From positions 1-64,000 of the forward strand of contig ARYC01003511.1 in the NCBI GenBank assembly GCA_000711775.1: a stretch of DNA of 64,000 bases. The letters run 5' to 3'. Shown here piece after piece: positions 23,578 to 35,339 of this stretch (its first letter is position 1; each line of letters starts with the position of its first letter). The translations under genes and the position numbers were made by a program. The notes beneath the pieces are model-generated. The model was given only the letters and a program-made list of their open reading frames with translations. It was not told the origin of the DNA and ran no database searches. This stretch comes from Oxytricha trifallax. Lineage: Eukaryota; Ciliophora; Spirotrichea; Sporadotrichida; Oxytrichidae.

Positions 23578-24650
23578 TTTATGCTTTTTGACTAGTATTA
23601 TTTTTTTCTCTTTATTTATAGGAATAATATATTTTTTTATTTATGAAATATGTATTTAAATTTAAATAATTATTATATTAATAAATTATTTTCGCGGTTA
23701 AAAGTTATTATAATCATATTTCATCCTATCACATAAGGTAGATTAATATAGTAAAATCAAGTAAAACATTAATTCTTTACTTAGTAAATCAAAGATCATT
23801 ATAATTATCTAACTCTAACAGCTATTTTCTTAGATGTTTTTAAATTATTACCCTAATTTGATATACACAAAGAATATCATTTACAATTAGTAATCTTAAG
23901 AGTTGAAATAACATTTATTTTTGTTACTATTATTTAATAATTTTCTTATACTCTATCTATTCTGTCATAAAACATTAAATTTTATATATTATATGAAAAA
24001 GAATTCAAACATTAGAATTATCAAACTGAAAAAAATATCTTATTTTGCCATCACTTTTAAATAAGTTTTTATTGAGAAAATAATCAATATATACTTTACT
24101 TTTAATAAATTAACCAAAAATAACTAATCCATGAAGTGTCATTATAAACAGTGTTTTTAAAAATCTTTCATATATTAATGTATAAACTGGATAAGTTGCC
24201 CTAAACTTAAAAAATTACTTAATACTATTAATAATAATTAAAAGCATAATAATGAATAAAATGCCCATATTATTTATAATAATTTAAATGACTTATTAAT
24301 GTAACCAAAATGGTTTAAACCACATACTACATTTATAAGCTGATAATAATTTGTATGATATATTTAAATTTTGTTATATTTCAATAATATTCGGAATATA
24401 AAATTATTATAGGATTCTACTTAGTTGTGCTAATATTTATATTAATATTTAGTATTACAAATATGAATAAATTTATAACTTTAAATGCTTTTAATATAAT
24501 TAAGATATTTATTAATTATTAAAATCTAAGACGATGTTTTATATAATTGTATTACATATCTTAATCAATATTTTGGATAAATATTTTTTTAAAAATGGAA
24601 GATTTGACAAATATTAGTTGTGATTATCAATATTTAAAGTGTGAAATAAA
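22965..24650. other. A+T-rich spacer
   Basis: More than 80% A+T. Apart from the ATT microsatellite at 23541, nothing supported is seen. Confidence 0.45.
23541..23574 (+). repeat. (ATT)n microsatellite
   Basis: About eleven uninterrupted ATT units. Confidence 0.9.
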
Positions 24651-24659
24651 AATTTTTTT

Positions 24660-25035
24660 GACAACAACTTTTACTTAAGAATCTATTAGTCCTTGTCATG
24701 AAATCAGGAAGCAATAAAAACTATTTAGAAGTAAGCTTAAGTTGTCTAGAATTTTGGGTGCCAAATAGTCAATCTTAAACCACTTTTTGTTGATGAAATT
24801 TAGTAGACAAGCATTTATAGAAAAAGTGTTCTAAACTCAAATAGAATAGGCATTTTCCAAATTCAATTTCTCAATCTTCAGTGAAACACTTTTGGACATA
24901 TAATGGAATAAGAACTCAAAACCACTTTTTTAAAAAATTTAATATATAGCCAGGAAGAAAGTGTATATTTTTATTTAGACGACTTAGTTTTGATTGGAGA
25001 GCATTTGAACTTATTGTGAAAAATTAATACAAGTA
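24660..25035 (+). pseudogene. reverse-transcriptase remnant (YLDD box)
   Basis: The frame at 24888-25030 reads TFGHIMEQELKTTFLKNL, then EESVYFYLDDLVLIGEHL. YLDD (24972-24983) with hydrophobic flanks and a following Ile-Gly matches RT motif C. The FG...F..NL segment about 20 residues upstream sits where RTs have 'PFGL..AP..F'. Glutamine-code frames continue upstream to about 24660 with a TGA just before the FG. This is a YxDD type, unlike the FADE box of the LINE at 46.6 kb, so it is a different retroelement, possibly DIRS- or gypsy-like. It looks truncated: no RNase H, integrase or LTR was found. Confidence 0.45.
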
Positions 25036-25386
25036 TGAATGAAAAACGTCTATAAAGATTCTGAGGACGTTGAAACTTTGAGATTCACATAAAGATAATG
25101 GTTAAATTTATATATTGTACTAGATATAATCAACATAAAAAATACAGATAATATATATTTTGTTCGATCATTAATCTAAAGCTGTAAGATTTATATTTAT
25201 AAAGAGAATCTTTAATTTAAAATTAGTTATATGGTGAATTATATTTGAGTTATAATTCAATCTTTGAAGTATTATAAATGCAATGTAAAAACTTAAAATA
25301 AAACATGTTAATTTCTCAATTAAATTAATTTTGTTAATATTCTATATTTCTATAAGGAAGATAGATTCATTTAATATGCATTTATC

Positions 25387-25740
25387 ATGGATCAACAACC
25401 TGTGCAAAGACAGATATTTTTGTGAATTTAACGGAAATTTTACTAATAATAGTCATCACCTCGACTTTCATGCTCAAACAAAGAATAGTTCCTAATAGAT
25501 ATGTACATCTTACTTACAGGTGTTAATAAATTCATGATGCAATAAATTTTAGAATACTCAAAACTAAATGCGAAAATGCAATAGGATGCACTCAAAGAGC
25601 TACTAATATCCAATTCAACGCGAAACATTTGATGAAATAAATAATAAAATAAATAAATAAGAAATTTCACAGAAACACTCATAGACCGATGAAATTTTAT
25701 CATTGTACCTTTTAAATCTGTAGACAAATTTAAATGGAAA
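25387..25740 (+). CDS. coding blocks, hypothetical
   Basis: From ATG 25387 (MDQQPVQRQIFL) the frame meets TGA, then continues NKEQFLIDMYILLTGVNKF, EYSKLNAKMQQDALKELLI to TGA 25630-25632. From there a neighbouring frame reads FDEINNKINKQEISQ, then TDEILSLYLLNLQTN. Both are acidic and helical with good codon periodicity. A short GTGAAT...AATAG stretch (25423-25453) might be an intron. A 94-codon stop-free minus frame covers the same bases and is judged its shadow. No family is recognised. Confidence 0.42.
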
Positions 25741-25960
25741 TACTAATTAAATAATTGAGTTTATTTTTAATATAGCACTTTTAATAAACTTAATAAATAA
25801 AAGAAATATTTAGTATAAAGATCACTATAGAATAGCATCTTGGGTTATTATTTAATATTTTTTTAATATTTAGAAATAATTTAACTTAAAGTTAAAGCCT
25901 TTTCATAAATGTATATAATAAATATTTTGTATAATGATTATGAAAGTATTAATTTATATA

Positions 25961-26374
25961 TTGTAGGAATACATTTGAAATTGGGAAATTCTATTTAATT
26001 AAATTAATTATTATTCAAAATCTTGGCAGTTAAAGTTGGCCAATTTAAACGATCTTGGGCTCATTCGATAGAGAATTCAAAATTGCTGGACTTTATTATT
26101 GGCGATACTATTTTATCGCATCCCTGGAGCGAGATAACTCGACTTTAATGTAAGGGCATAATTTAATGAATTTAGAGACGTTTAATTAAAGCCGAGTTAA
26201 CTCGCTCCAGAGATGAGATAAAATAGTATCGCCAATAATAAAGTCCAGCTAATTTTGAATTCTCTATCGAATGAGCCCAAGATCGTTTGAATTGGCCAAC
26301 TTTAAATGCCAATATTTTAATTTAAAATTAATTTAATTAAATAGAATTTCCCAATTTCAAATGTATTCCTACAA
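25961..26374. mobile_element. MITE family A, copy 3
   Basis: A 414-bp palindrome with ends TTGTAGGAATACATTTGAA / TTCAAATGTATTCCTACAA, TA on both flanks, and the same internal CTGGAGCGAGATAACTC motif as copy 2. No ORF. Confidence 0.82.
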
Positions 26375-26379
26375 TATAG

Positions 26380-27955
26380 CTTGTTTTTCACTAATTAATT
26401 TCAAAAGACAAAGAGAAATATTTATATTATGTAGTATTTAATAAAAGTTTATTTGCATCACCTCTTTATAAAAATTATGAAGATTGGAGATTTTAATAAA
26501 AGTTCATTTTATTTTTCTATAAATTATTTTAATTTATTTTTTAATTAACTTAATCATATTATAGTTTTAAAACATGAGAAAATATTTATCTTGGATGATA
26601 AATAAATAGAGCCTATTATATGATTAAAAATTCTACAAAAATTCCAGAAATCATTTTAGAAAATATTATTTTTTTCAAATAATCAATCAAATTCTAATAA
26701 AAGTTTTTATATTAATTTTTTACGGAATATTATAGTTACTTCTTTTCGTTTTTTAAATTTTTTTAAAAAAATCATATATATATATTCATATAATTTGATT
26801 ATAATATCATCTCAAATTTCAATCAATAAACTTGTTTAATATATAGAAGAATTTCTAAGAACCCCCCCTACTTTCCTTAAAGGTATTGTTGCATAAATAA
26901 ATAAATCTCATAACAAATGACAACAGTTTTTTGACTGTATAAAGTTTAGATTATTAATCATAAATTATTTAATAGTCATGGATAATAATCTTTAATAGTT
27001 ATATCGATAATTTCTGTATATCATCTTCTAAGAGCTTAATAATAAAAAAACGAATCATTTTTTCATACAACTTATTATATGTTAATTGGTACTTACTTCC
27101 GAAGAAAGTTAAAGAATTATTTTTAAAACAAAATAAGTTGAAAATTATGTAGAAATATCGATGGAGAGAATAAAAGAAAACGAAATTTATTAAAATTATG
27201 CCATGAAGTTTTTATGGTATTATTTGGAATTTTTAGTAAAATTCTTTCTCAATGTAATTAATAAATGATGTTATATTGGAAAACAATTGAAAAAAAACAG
27301 ATAAGCATCATTAAAAAGATAATAAATAAATCTTCAATTATTTTACATGAAATATAGGTGTATTTTAAAAAATGTTATTCAACATTCTTAAATTAATAAA
27401 AATTATTTTAAAATATAGATAGAAAGAATCAATATTTAAATCAGTTTATTTATGAGTAACTAAATAATTTAATGGACTAAATTATTTATTTTTTTGTTTA
27501 GGTATATTTTTCTAGTCAGTCAAAATAGTAAATATATAAATTCTCAAAATATAAAAATGCTATGAATAAATGATTCAACATAAATTATCATAATTATTTT
27601 TTAATTATTTTATATGATTTTTATACAATTATATTTAAAATCGGCTCAAGTAGTAAATTTTATATTTTACTACTTGCATCCATTTTTATATTATTTCTAA
27701 TATTTAATTTTTATTTTTATTATTTATTGAAAAATATGTAATATTTATTACATTACTATTAAATGTGATTTATTTACTGTTTATATTTTAATAAAATTAA
27801 TAATTTTATACATTGAAATTTTTTTTATTTTAAAGGTTTGTGTCTTTTATTAGTAAAAGATTTTTATATTATTCATATTAATACTCATAAATAAATTGAA
27901 AACTTAATAAAGATGAAAAACAACTTCAATTCTATAATTCGAAATACATAATAAA
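26380..27955. other. A+T-rich spacer
   Basis: Above 80% A+T, with an isolated run of eight pyrimidines (seven C, then T) near 26863. No supported gene or repeat. Confidence 0.45.
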
Positions 27956-27959
27956 CATA

Positions 27960-28221
27960 AAACCCCGTTAGTTAATTAAGAATGAAGATTGGGGATTAAG
28001 AATAAAGAAATTAAAATATAATTATTATTGGCGTAAATTATTAAAGTTATGGCTAATTATTAAAACCATTGGCTCGAATAATTGTCTCTATAAATTAAAC
28101 CAATCAGGGTGCGTAAATTTGTTTTTAGCCTAATTATAATTAATTTTAGCCAATAATAATATATTTTTAATTTCTTTATTCATAATCCCCAATCTTCATT
28201 CTTAATTGACTAACGGGGTTT
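27960..28221. mobile_element. MITE family B, copy 2
   Basis: A 262-bp element with inverted ends AAACCCCGTTAGT / ACTAACGGGGTTT, continuing into AATTAAGAATGAAGATTGGGG and its complement; TA on both flanks (27958-27959, 28222-28223). The interior is shared with copy 1 ('ccaatcagggtg', 'attggctcga'). No ORF. Confidence 0.78.
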
Positions 28222-28498
28222 TATTTAAATATATAAATAAAAATTTCAATATAAATAAAGGGCTTAAATAGCAAAAATAAATAATATTTTTAATTCAATT
28301 CACAATAATTAATGAGTTCATATATAATCAAATCTATATGAGATAAATCTTTAAAATATGTTTAAAGTAAGTATAAAATATATTTTTTTTATATTTAAGC
28401 ATTTGGTATATTCACGTTTTTTCCACAATTATGATTGAATAATATATAATATTTTAATGGCTGCATCAAGAAGATAAGTACTTAACTATTGAAGGAAT

Positions 28499-28872
28499 AT
28501 ATTTGAATTTGAAAATAAAATAAAATTAATTATTTAAACTATCAAATCTTGGCAGTTAACATTTTGGAAACCTGGACAATATAGTACTCGCTCGATAGGG
28601 ACTTCAAAATTAGCTGGACTTTAATATTGGCGGTATCCCTCTATCACATCCCTGAAGCGAGTAAATTCGACTTTGATTTTGGCATTATAATTAACTAAAC
28701 AAATTACCAGAAATTAAGTCGAATTAACTCGCTTCAGGGATGTGATAGAGGGATACCGCCAATATTAAAGTCCCTATAGAACAAGTAAAATATTGTTTAG
28801 GTTTCCAGAAAGTTAACTGCCATTAAATAATTAATTTAATTCAATTTTCCAAATTTAAATGTATTCTTAAAA
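28499..28872. mobile_element. MITE family A, copy 4 (divergent)
   Basis: A 374-bp palindrome with eroded ends TTGAAGGAATATATTTGAA / TTTAAATGTATTCTTAAAA and TA flanks. The inner arms (GGACTTTAATATTGGCGGTA, CATCCCTGAAGCGAGT) are perfectly paired but differ from copies 1-3 in sequence and length, as in a separate subfamily. Confidence 0.7.
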
Positions 28873-28929
28873 TAGTATTAAGTGGATAAAGCTTAACTTT
28901 CCATCCGTCATTTCAAGATAACAGTTAAT

Positions 28930-29095
28930 TTTTAGACTGACTGATATCATTACAAATGTAATTGAAGAAATAATGAAACTTCTTGATGTCATTATCAAAT
29001 ATTCCCTAATATTAGAATCATATTCCTGAAATGGATGATATACTGAGCATTACAAAAATGAAAGCTCTTCTACTATTCAATAAAAACTATAATTC
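28930..29095 (+). CDS. possible coding block
   Basis: It reads DIITNVIEEIMKLLDVIIKY, LILESYS, then after a one-base frame change PEMDDILSITKMKALLLFN. Acidic purine-first codons appear on both sides of the change near 29025. No family is recognised. Confidence 0.35.
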
Positions 29096-29730
29096 TTTTT
29101 CTTTTTTCTTATAATCTGTAATTTAAGCTAATTTAATTTGAACTTTGTGATTAGTCAAACTTAATTTATTGAGCTACTAATCTTAAAATTAAATTAATAC
29201 ATTTATTAAATATATCAGTTGGCAAATTTTAAAATTTGCTGACTGATGTTGGGGATTTTTAAATTATTTAATTTAATTCATGAATTAATGTATTATTAAA
29301 TATAAATTTATGATTCAAAAATCATTTTAATATCTGTAATTCCAATTAAATTTAAACCTTTCCTTTAAGATTTACAAAGAATCCATAAATAATTTTATAA
29401 TAATATTTTTCGGAAGTTTTGTCTTAGTTTTATTCTTTCTTATTTTAATTTCAAAATTCTTAATGGATTTATACAGATCCTTAAGGATTTCTGATAATTA
29501 AAATAGATTTTTAAAAATCCTAAACTTACCCTAAGCTGATAGATTAATATAAGATATTTTATTTAAAATAAAGAAATCGCCAAAATGTGTCTGTAAATTT
29601 TTGAAATTTACCGACTCCAATATTAATGGACTCTATTTATAAGAAAACATATTAATCAATAAAGGACGTGAACAAGATTTAGTATAATATATTATTTAAA
29701 TTATCTTTAATTAAATAAATCAAAAATAAA

Positions 29731-29847
29731 AATGCCAAAGATCACGGCTTTATTGATAAAATGAGGAATATGAATCACAGAAAAATGAATTTAACTATTA
29801 ATAGTAGTGATTTAATGAATTTATCTTAGTTCCTATTTAAGTTTTGA
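29731..29847 (+). CDS. small coding block
   Basis: It reads NAKDHGFIDKMRNMNHRKMN, then LTINSSDLMNLSQF, to TGA 29845-29847. Asp/Gly/Met/Arg-rich compared with spacer. Another short frame near 30283-30340 (ENVWKYEEYNFSDFNKF) may be a further piece. Confidence 0.32.
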
Positions 29848-30608
29848 CATTACCTACCTTTTGAATTAATGAAATTTACTAGTTTAACTGCATTCTGATA
29901 AAGAAGTTTATAAGCTTTCAGTTTAAGTTGAAATTATTTTTATATATAGTAGCGATTGTTCTCTTTTCATTTTGTAAAATGAGCACTTGTTTAAATTTTA
30001 ATATATGAATAATAGTGTAAAAACAATATAATATAAATAATTAATTGATGTATACTCTAATTGATTTATTTAGGAATTATAATTATCAATGATTGTACAA
30101 AAACTTTGACTGAGCAATATATTTATTGAAACAAAAACATAAATCATACTTCAAATAACAAATTATTATAACAAGTCTAAGCATACATAAACTTAAAGAA
30201 ACTGCTTTGTATTTATATGTAGTGGCATTTTTATTTTGAGTTAATTATAATTTCTTAGAATATTATAATAATTCTTATCTGTGAAAATGTATGGAAATAT
30301 GAAGAATACAATTTTAGTGACTTCAACAAATTCATCTGATAAGATTTGGAGTCATCTTAATTTCCCATTTTTTTAAGTTACTCACTTTGTTTTAGTCATG
30401 ATATAAATAAATTGAATAAATATGCATATATAAACTAATTAATGCCATAAAATTATATAATATTTAATAGTTATAAATTATTATTTTGACGTAAAAAATA
30501 TAATTTATTAATATAATTTAATCCAATATTAATTTATAGGGAAAATAAATGAATTTAAATAGCAATTTATTAATTTACCCGTAATTATAAAAGAATTCAC
30601 TCTACTTT

Positions 30609-30866
30609 TTGACATTGGAAGATGGAACACATATTTGTATTTATAAATACCAAACAATAGAAATCAAGAAGTTATTTGTTTTAAAATGTCATTACTTTAA
30701 TTTTTGCAAATTTAATAACAAAATAGGAATTAATAATATTATGAAAACGGCTTATAAAAAAAAATTCTTAAGTACTAGCGAAATTATTTCATATTTACTT
30801 AAAACTATATACATACTCAAGTTTTATTTAAAGGGACAATTTTACCTATATAATATGGTAGTATAA
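30609..30866 (+). CDS. hypothetical ORF without TAA/TAG
   Basis: 85 codons without any standard stop in 80% A+T sequence is unusual by chance. It reads LEDGTHICIYKYQTIEIKKL, then KCHYFNFCKFNN with spaced cysteines. No family is recognised; a start at a non-ATG upstream codon is possible. Confidence 0.25.
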   Translation: MTLEDGTHICIYKYQTIEIKKLFVLKCHYFNFCKFNNKIGINNIMKTAYKKKFLSTSEIISYLLKTIYILKFYLKGQFYLYNMVV

Positions 30867-31698
30867 TAGTTGTTAAATACTTATAGCACTTATCTAATAT
30901 TTTATTTTAATTGCAGTAAATTCTCAAAATTATAATTTCTCTATTTTAAAATGCTAATTACATAATGGTGCTTTTTTATATATTAATTAGTAATTGTGTT
31001 TGACTAATATATATGTTGATAAAATTAAGTGAGAATTTTAGATAATTATTGTTTCTTATATGTTTTGACGTGTTGCTAAGTCAAAGATGTTATCGCTCAT
31101 CCATTTAGTCTTTTATTAATATAAATATAAATTTTAGATGTTAATTTTTAATCTGTTATTTTATAGTGAAGAGTAATTATTTTATTTAAAAATTCATGAT
31201 CGGCAATAATTGACTGTCATACTAAAGTTAAATAATGATAGAAAATATTGTTAAAAGTATATTAATAAAAGTAAAAATAGTAGAACAAAAAAATAAAATA
31301 ATAAGTATTGATATAATGATGAATTTATATAACTATATTTTTAATTTCTTATAATTAAATCTTACTAGCATTATTAATATACTTTATATTATAATAGAGA
31401 ATGGAAAATTTATTGGTTTTTTTTTCTTCAAAAAAATAAATTTTGGTATTTAAAAGATTTGGAACATATCATCTAGTCTAAATTTTTAAAATCATTATAA
31501 AAATTGCCAAATCTTCATTATTTATAATACTAAAAAAGTAGAATTATATTGTGCTTTAGAAAAAGTTATATTTATTAGTAAAATTCATAGAAAACATTAA
31601 ATGAGAATAATTAACATACTATTATTTTTCTTTTTAATTATTAGTCATTATTCTTATTTCATTTTAAAATACTTTTTAATAATATATTGATGAAATTT

Positions 31699-32314
31699 AT
31701 GACTACATAACAATTAAATTATATTGAGACATCAATTTTATAGAAGTATCGTAAAATTAAAGAAGACGATAAAGGGGAAATCAAAGAAGAAATAATTCAA
31801 GATTTAGAAATGCAATAGTAAAAGACGATTGATATGAATAAATCGAGTATGAAATTATCAATCGATGAACAAAAGGAATATGTAGAATCATTGAATTCTT
31901 CTGAAAATAAGAATCTTTATTGTGTTTAGTTCTGCTTTGATTAGCAATAGAAGATATTGAAATCAAACTTTAATTAAATGTCTAAATGAATTACTTCAAA
32001 ATTAACTACGTAAAAGCTTAGGTATAAACTAAATTCAATTTGATAGACTTTTCTTTAATATAGAGGTTGCTCTTATTCCTCTAGATTGCTTTATGATAGC
32101 CTATGGTATGAGTATAAATAGCTAAATTTCATCTTTGTCTAGCCAAGTATAAGACTAATGGAATGCTTTTTTAAAGTGTATGATCCAGGAAGAACTCCAG
32201 GAAATATTAGATAAAATTTTTGATTATTACAAATCTTTTTCACTTTAAAATCATAAAATTCGTTTTCAACTATGCAGCAAGAAATCAGGGATAGATTAAA
32301 TGTATGATAAATGA
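31699..32314 (+). CDS. hypothetical gene start with one frameshift
   Basis: A clear ATG frame reads MTTQQLNYIETSILQKYRK, KEDDKGEIKEEIIQDLEMQQ, SMKLSIDEQKEYVESLNSSE. After a frame change between about 31950 and 31985 it continues LIKCLNELLQNQLRKSLGIN, VALIPLDCFMIAYGMSINS, VQDQWNAFLKCMIQEELQEI to TGA 32312-32314. TAA and TAG are used as Gln more than ten times. The pattern is acidic and helical. The same frame after TGA (VVSEFSGIKLFI) still looks coding. It may be the 5' part of the gene whose kinase-like part lies at 34.6-35.3 kb. No domain is recognised in this part. Confidence 0.58.
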
Positions 32315-33344
32315 GTTGTATCTGAATTTTCTGGAATAAAATTATTCATCATTTAATAAAAGCGATAGAAAATGATAAATTTAATAATTATTCGACCAAT
32401 ATAAATAATACTGCAACATATAAAATTTGCTTTAGGCTACTTTTGATTATTAAATTATTTAGAATTTTAATTACTGTTGTTCTATTAAATTTAAATTATC
32501 TTTGAATTTTACTTGTTGGATATTTCTGCGTTTCTTTATTTCCGATAAATAATATAGTTATATTGTCAATTAACTTCGTTTAATTCTTATTATACTAATT
32601 TATCAATATATGTAATATTTATCAATGAATTCAACTAATGTAAATCTGAAGTTTACATGAAAAATACTGATTACAAATTTAATAATTCAAGCACTTAAAT
32701 TTAACAACAAAGAATTAGCAAACATTTTCTTTATTTCTATATATATATTCCCTTTTAACAGATAATATATTCTAATGCTTTAAAAATTATTCATTTTTAT
32801 TTTTGTTTCCTTCATTAATATTTTTATCTTTCATAGTTTATCTTCTTGTTTGAATTATCATCATTTTTCAAGCTTCTCCTGTTTTATATTGTCTTTTTCT
32901 TATAGATATTTAAAAATCTTTTAAATAAACATTATACAGTTCAAAATTGCCATTGATAATAACAACATTAAAGAATTTATAGATCAAAGTTACTTAATCA
33001 TTTTATATGTAAAAATGAAAAATCAGCAACGCTTATAGGTTTAATGCCAAAAATTATGTTTCATAAGCAATTTATAATAAAATCATTATATAAAATTAAT
33101 TTAATTTAGCAATTTTCAGTAAAAATTATTACAATTTTGTTTTTGTATTAGTATATACTATCATAATCACTTGGATCGAGTAGATATCTTGTTTAAATAC
33201 TTGTAAAAGTATTGTATATCGCCTCAAATCATATATTTCAAACATATTACTACTAGAAAGAGAAACTTCACCAAAACTAAGTAGATAATATTTCTTTTTA
33301 ATCAGAGATTAAATATAATAAAACAACTAATATAACTTAAAATC

Positions 33345-33505
33345 AGCATTTTAAGTTAGAAATGAGGAAGCAAACAAAGTGCCAATTAATAAAGATGAAG
33401 TCTCAGCATATATTGAGTGAATCATATGATTAAAAAGCTTTACCCGTTAAATATAATTATATATTTAAATCTCAGGATACCCGGATATTTCAAAGTTTAA
33501 TCATT
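33345..33505 (+). CDS. possible coding block
   Basis: It reads NEEANKVPINKDEVSAYIE to TGA near 33420, then a shifted frame SESYDQKALPVKYNYIFKS. Purine-first codons on both sides; the frame changes around the TGA. Same orientation as its neighbours at 31.7 and 34.1 kb. Confidence 0.33.
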
Positions 33506-34094
33506 ATTATTAATATTTCTAAATTTTGATGAGATTAATTATAAGACTTAATTCCAGCTTGTAACATAAATCCTATTAGAAATAAGGAAGTGTTGGAGAT
33601 TTTTTGAATTTAAATAATTATTTTATGTTAAACGAACCTATTTTTATTTTTAGATTTGAATTACTTCTTAATGTATTTGAAATTTTGGTAAAAGTGAATC
33701 ATTCATAAATTTATAGTTTTATAAATAATTTTATTTCAACTTTTAAATTGGATGCATGTACCATTTTGTTTCGTTAGCTTAATCTATTATCCTATTACTT
33801 TTTCTTTCATACAAAATATTAAATAAAGAATAAAATCATTATTATAAAGAGAAATGATTAAAATTAATTAACTTTTAATTACTAAAAGTAAATCATTAAG
33901 TGTTTCAATTCTTCATATTATATAAAATAATAAGTAACACTGGGATTAGTATCCGTTTTAAATTGTATTTAAGCCTTGCATGTTTTACATCTTGCCATAT
34001 GTTATATAGTATAGTTTTATTGCCTTAATGGACTATTAAATATGTTTGAATAACTAATTAAACCACTCATTATATAACTTAATATTGCTTGAAA

Positions 34095-34335
34095 ATTTTC
34101 AAAGATCACAAAGTGAAAAACTCAAACTCTTATTTGAAATCCTAAAAAGAATTGCTTAAATCATAGAAGATAAACTAAGAATAGATAAAAAATTTTATAT
34201 TGAAAGTAGATGATTATGCATTCTTATAAGTAAAAGTGTATGTAGAAAGAAAATAGACAATGAAATAAGTTGGATTTCAGATTATTGTAAAGATATGATC
34301 GCACTAGAAAAACTAAAAACTAACTAATTATTTAA
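34095..34335 (+). CDS. coding block upstream of kinase-like block
   Basis: It reads SQSEKLKLLFEILKRIAQII, EDKLRIDKKFYIE, then a neighbouring frame VDDYAFLQVKVYVERKQ, then back to IDNEISWISDYCKDMIALEK. Very strong coding composition with two short frame changes near 34205 and 34260. It lies 240 bp before the next block in the same orientation. Confidence 0.42.
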
Positions 34336-34576
34336 TTTATTATGACTTAAGTTTTTAATTTTACATGGGTATAGCTAAAGCTATTTATTTATTTTTCATT
34401 TATTTTGAATCCTTTATACTATACCCTAATCTTCATCAACTTTTTATCGATGGAGTTTTATATCTTTTTTTAGTTTTTATTCCTCTATAGATTTAAACGA
34501 AATAAAAATAATAAGATATTGCTGAACTTTTTATTTAGAAAATAGTCTTATTGATATGATAATAGTCTAATATTGA

Positions 34577-35330
34577 AAAAAAGTCCATTAAGTTCAGACC
34601 CGCATTAAAGAAACTGAAATAGATTTAGAGGAAATACCGAAATCAATCCTGAATGTAATAAAAAATGAAAACAAATTCAAGAAATAAGCAAATTTATCTG
34701 AAAAATGTGAAGAAATGCTTAGGATTAAAAAGATACTTCCTTATCTTGTACCATGGAATACTCTTTTGAGTAGAAAAATCCATCTCTCTTCGTATTTTCA
34801 CGAAGATTCAAGTAGTGTAAAACTTTTGGGGGATTTCGTTTGCTATACTGAATCTCAAGACTTGCTTAAGATTAAAAATTAAATATCTAAGTAATAAAAT
34901 ATTTTATTAGGAGAATGTTATCTATGAATTAGCGGAGGGGGGGTTTTCGATGATTGTTAACAGCAGGTAGCATGTAACAAATAAGATTCACATATACATT
35001 TACTTACTAAAGAAGAGATGCTATAAATTGAAAAATGAATTATTTTTACCTTTATGATAGAGAGAGATAAAATGCCCAAACTTTCGAGAATGGATAAAAG
35101 TTAAAATATCAGCTTAGAAAAATCTATCAGAGTTCATTACGAACACAAAAAAGTGGTTCTTCTTTATTTTGAGAAGCACCAAGCTGGCGATCTTTAATTA
35201 ACCTCTTGAATGAGTGCGACAGTGATAATGACTAGAAGATGAAACTTTGACAATGAGGCATTATTGTATAAAGATCCTTAAATATTAATGATGTACGATT
35301 TAGAGAATAAATATACAATTTAAAACGAGT
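34577..35330 (+). CDS. protein-kinase-like coding blocks
   Basis: Block 1 (to 34881) reads RIKETEIDLEEIPKSILNVI, KCEEMLRIKKILPYL, EDSSSVKLLGDFVCYTESQ. Skipping 28 bp bounded by ATTA joins it in frame to NVIYELAEGGFSMIVNSRQ, then a shifted frame LLTKEEMLQIEK and KLSRMDKSQNISLEK, then EHKKVVLLYFEKHQAGDLQ. V.LLGDF, YELAEGG and R..KSQNI.LEK resemble, in the right order, the kinase N-lobe, hinge and catalytic loop (HRDxKxxN). The catalytic Asp is not in its usual place and no DFG is seen, so it is a decayed copy or a pseudokinase. Confidence 0.42.
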
Positions 35331-35339
35331 AACTAAAAT

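Noticed and set aside
5625..28221. TBE-type telomere-bearing transposon
   Set aside because: Only one telomere-like unit at each end, total length ~265 bp, and no transposase, kinase-like or zinc-finger frame.
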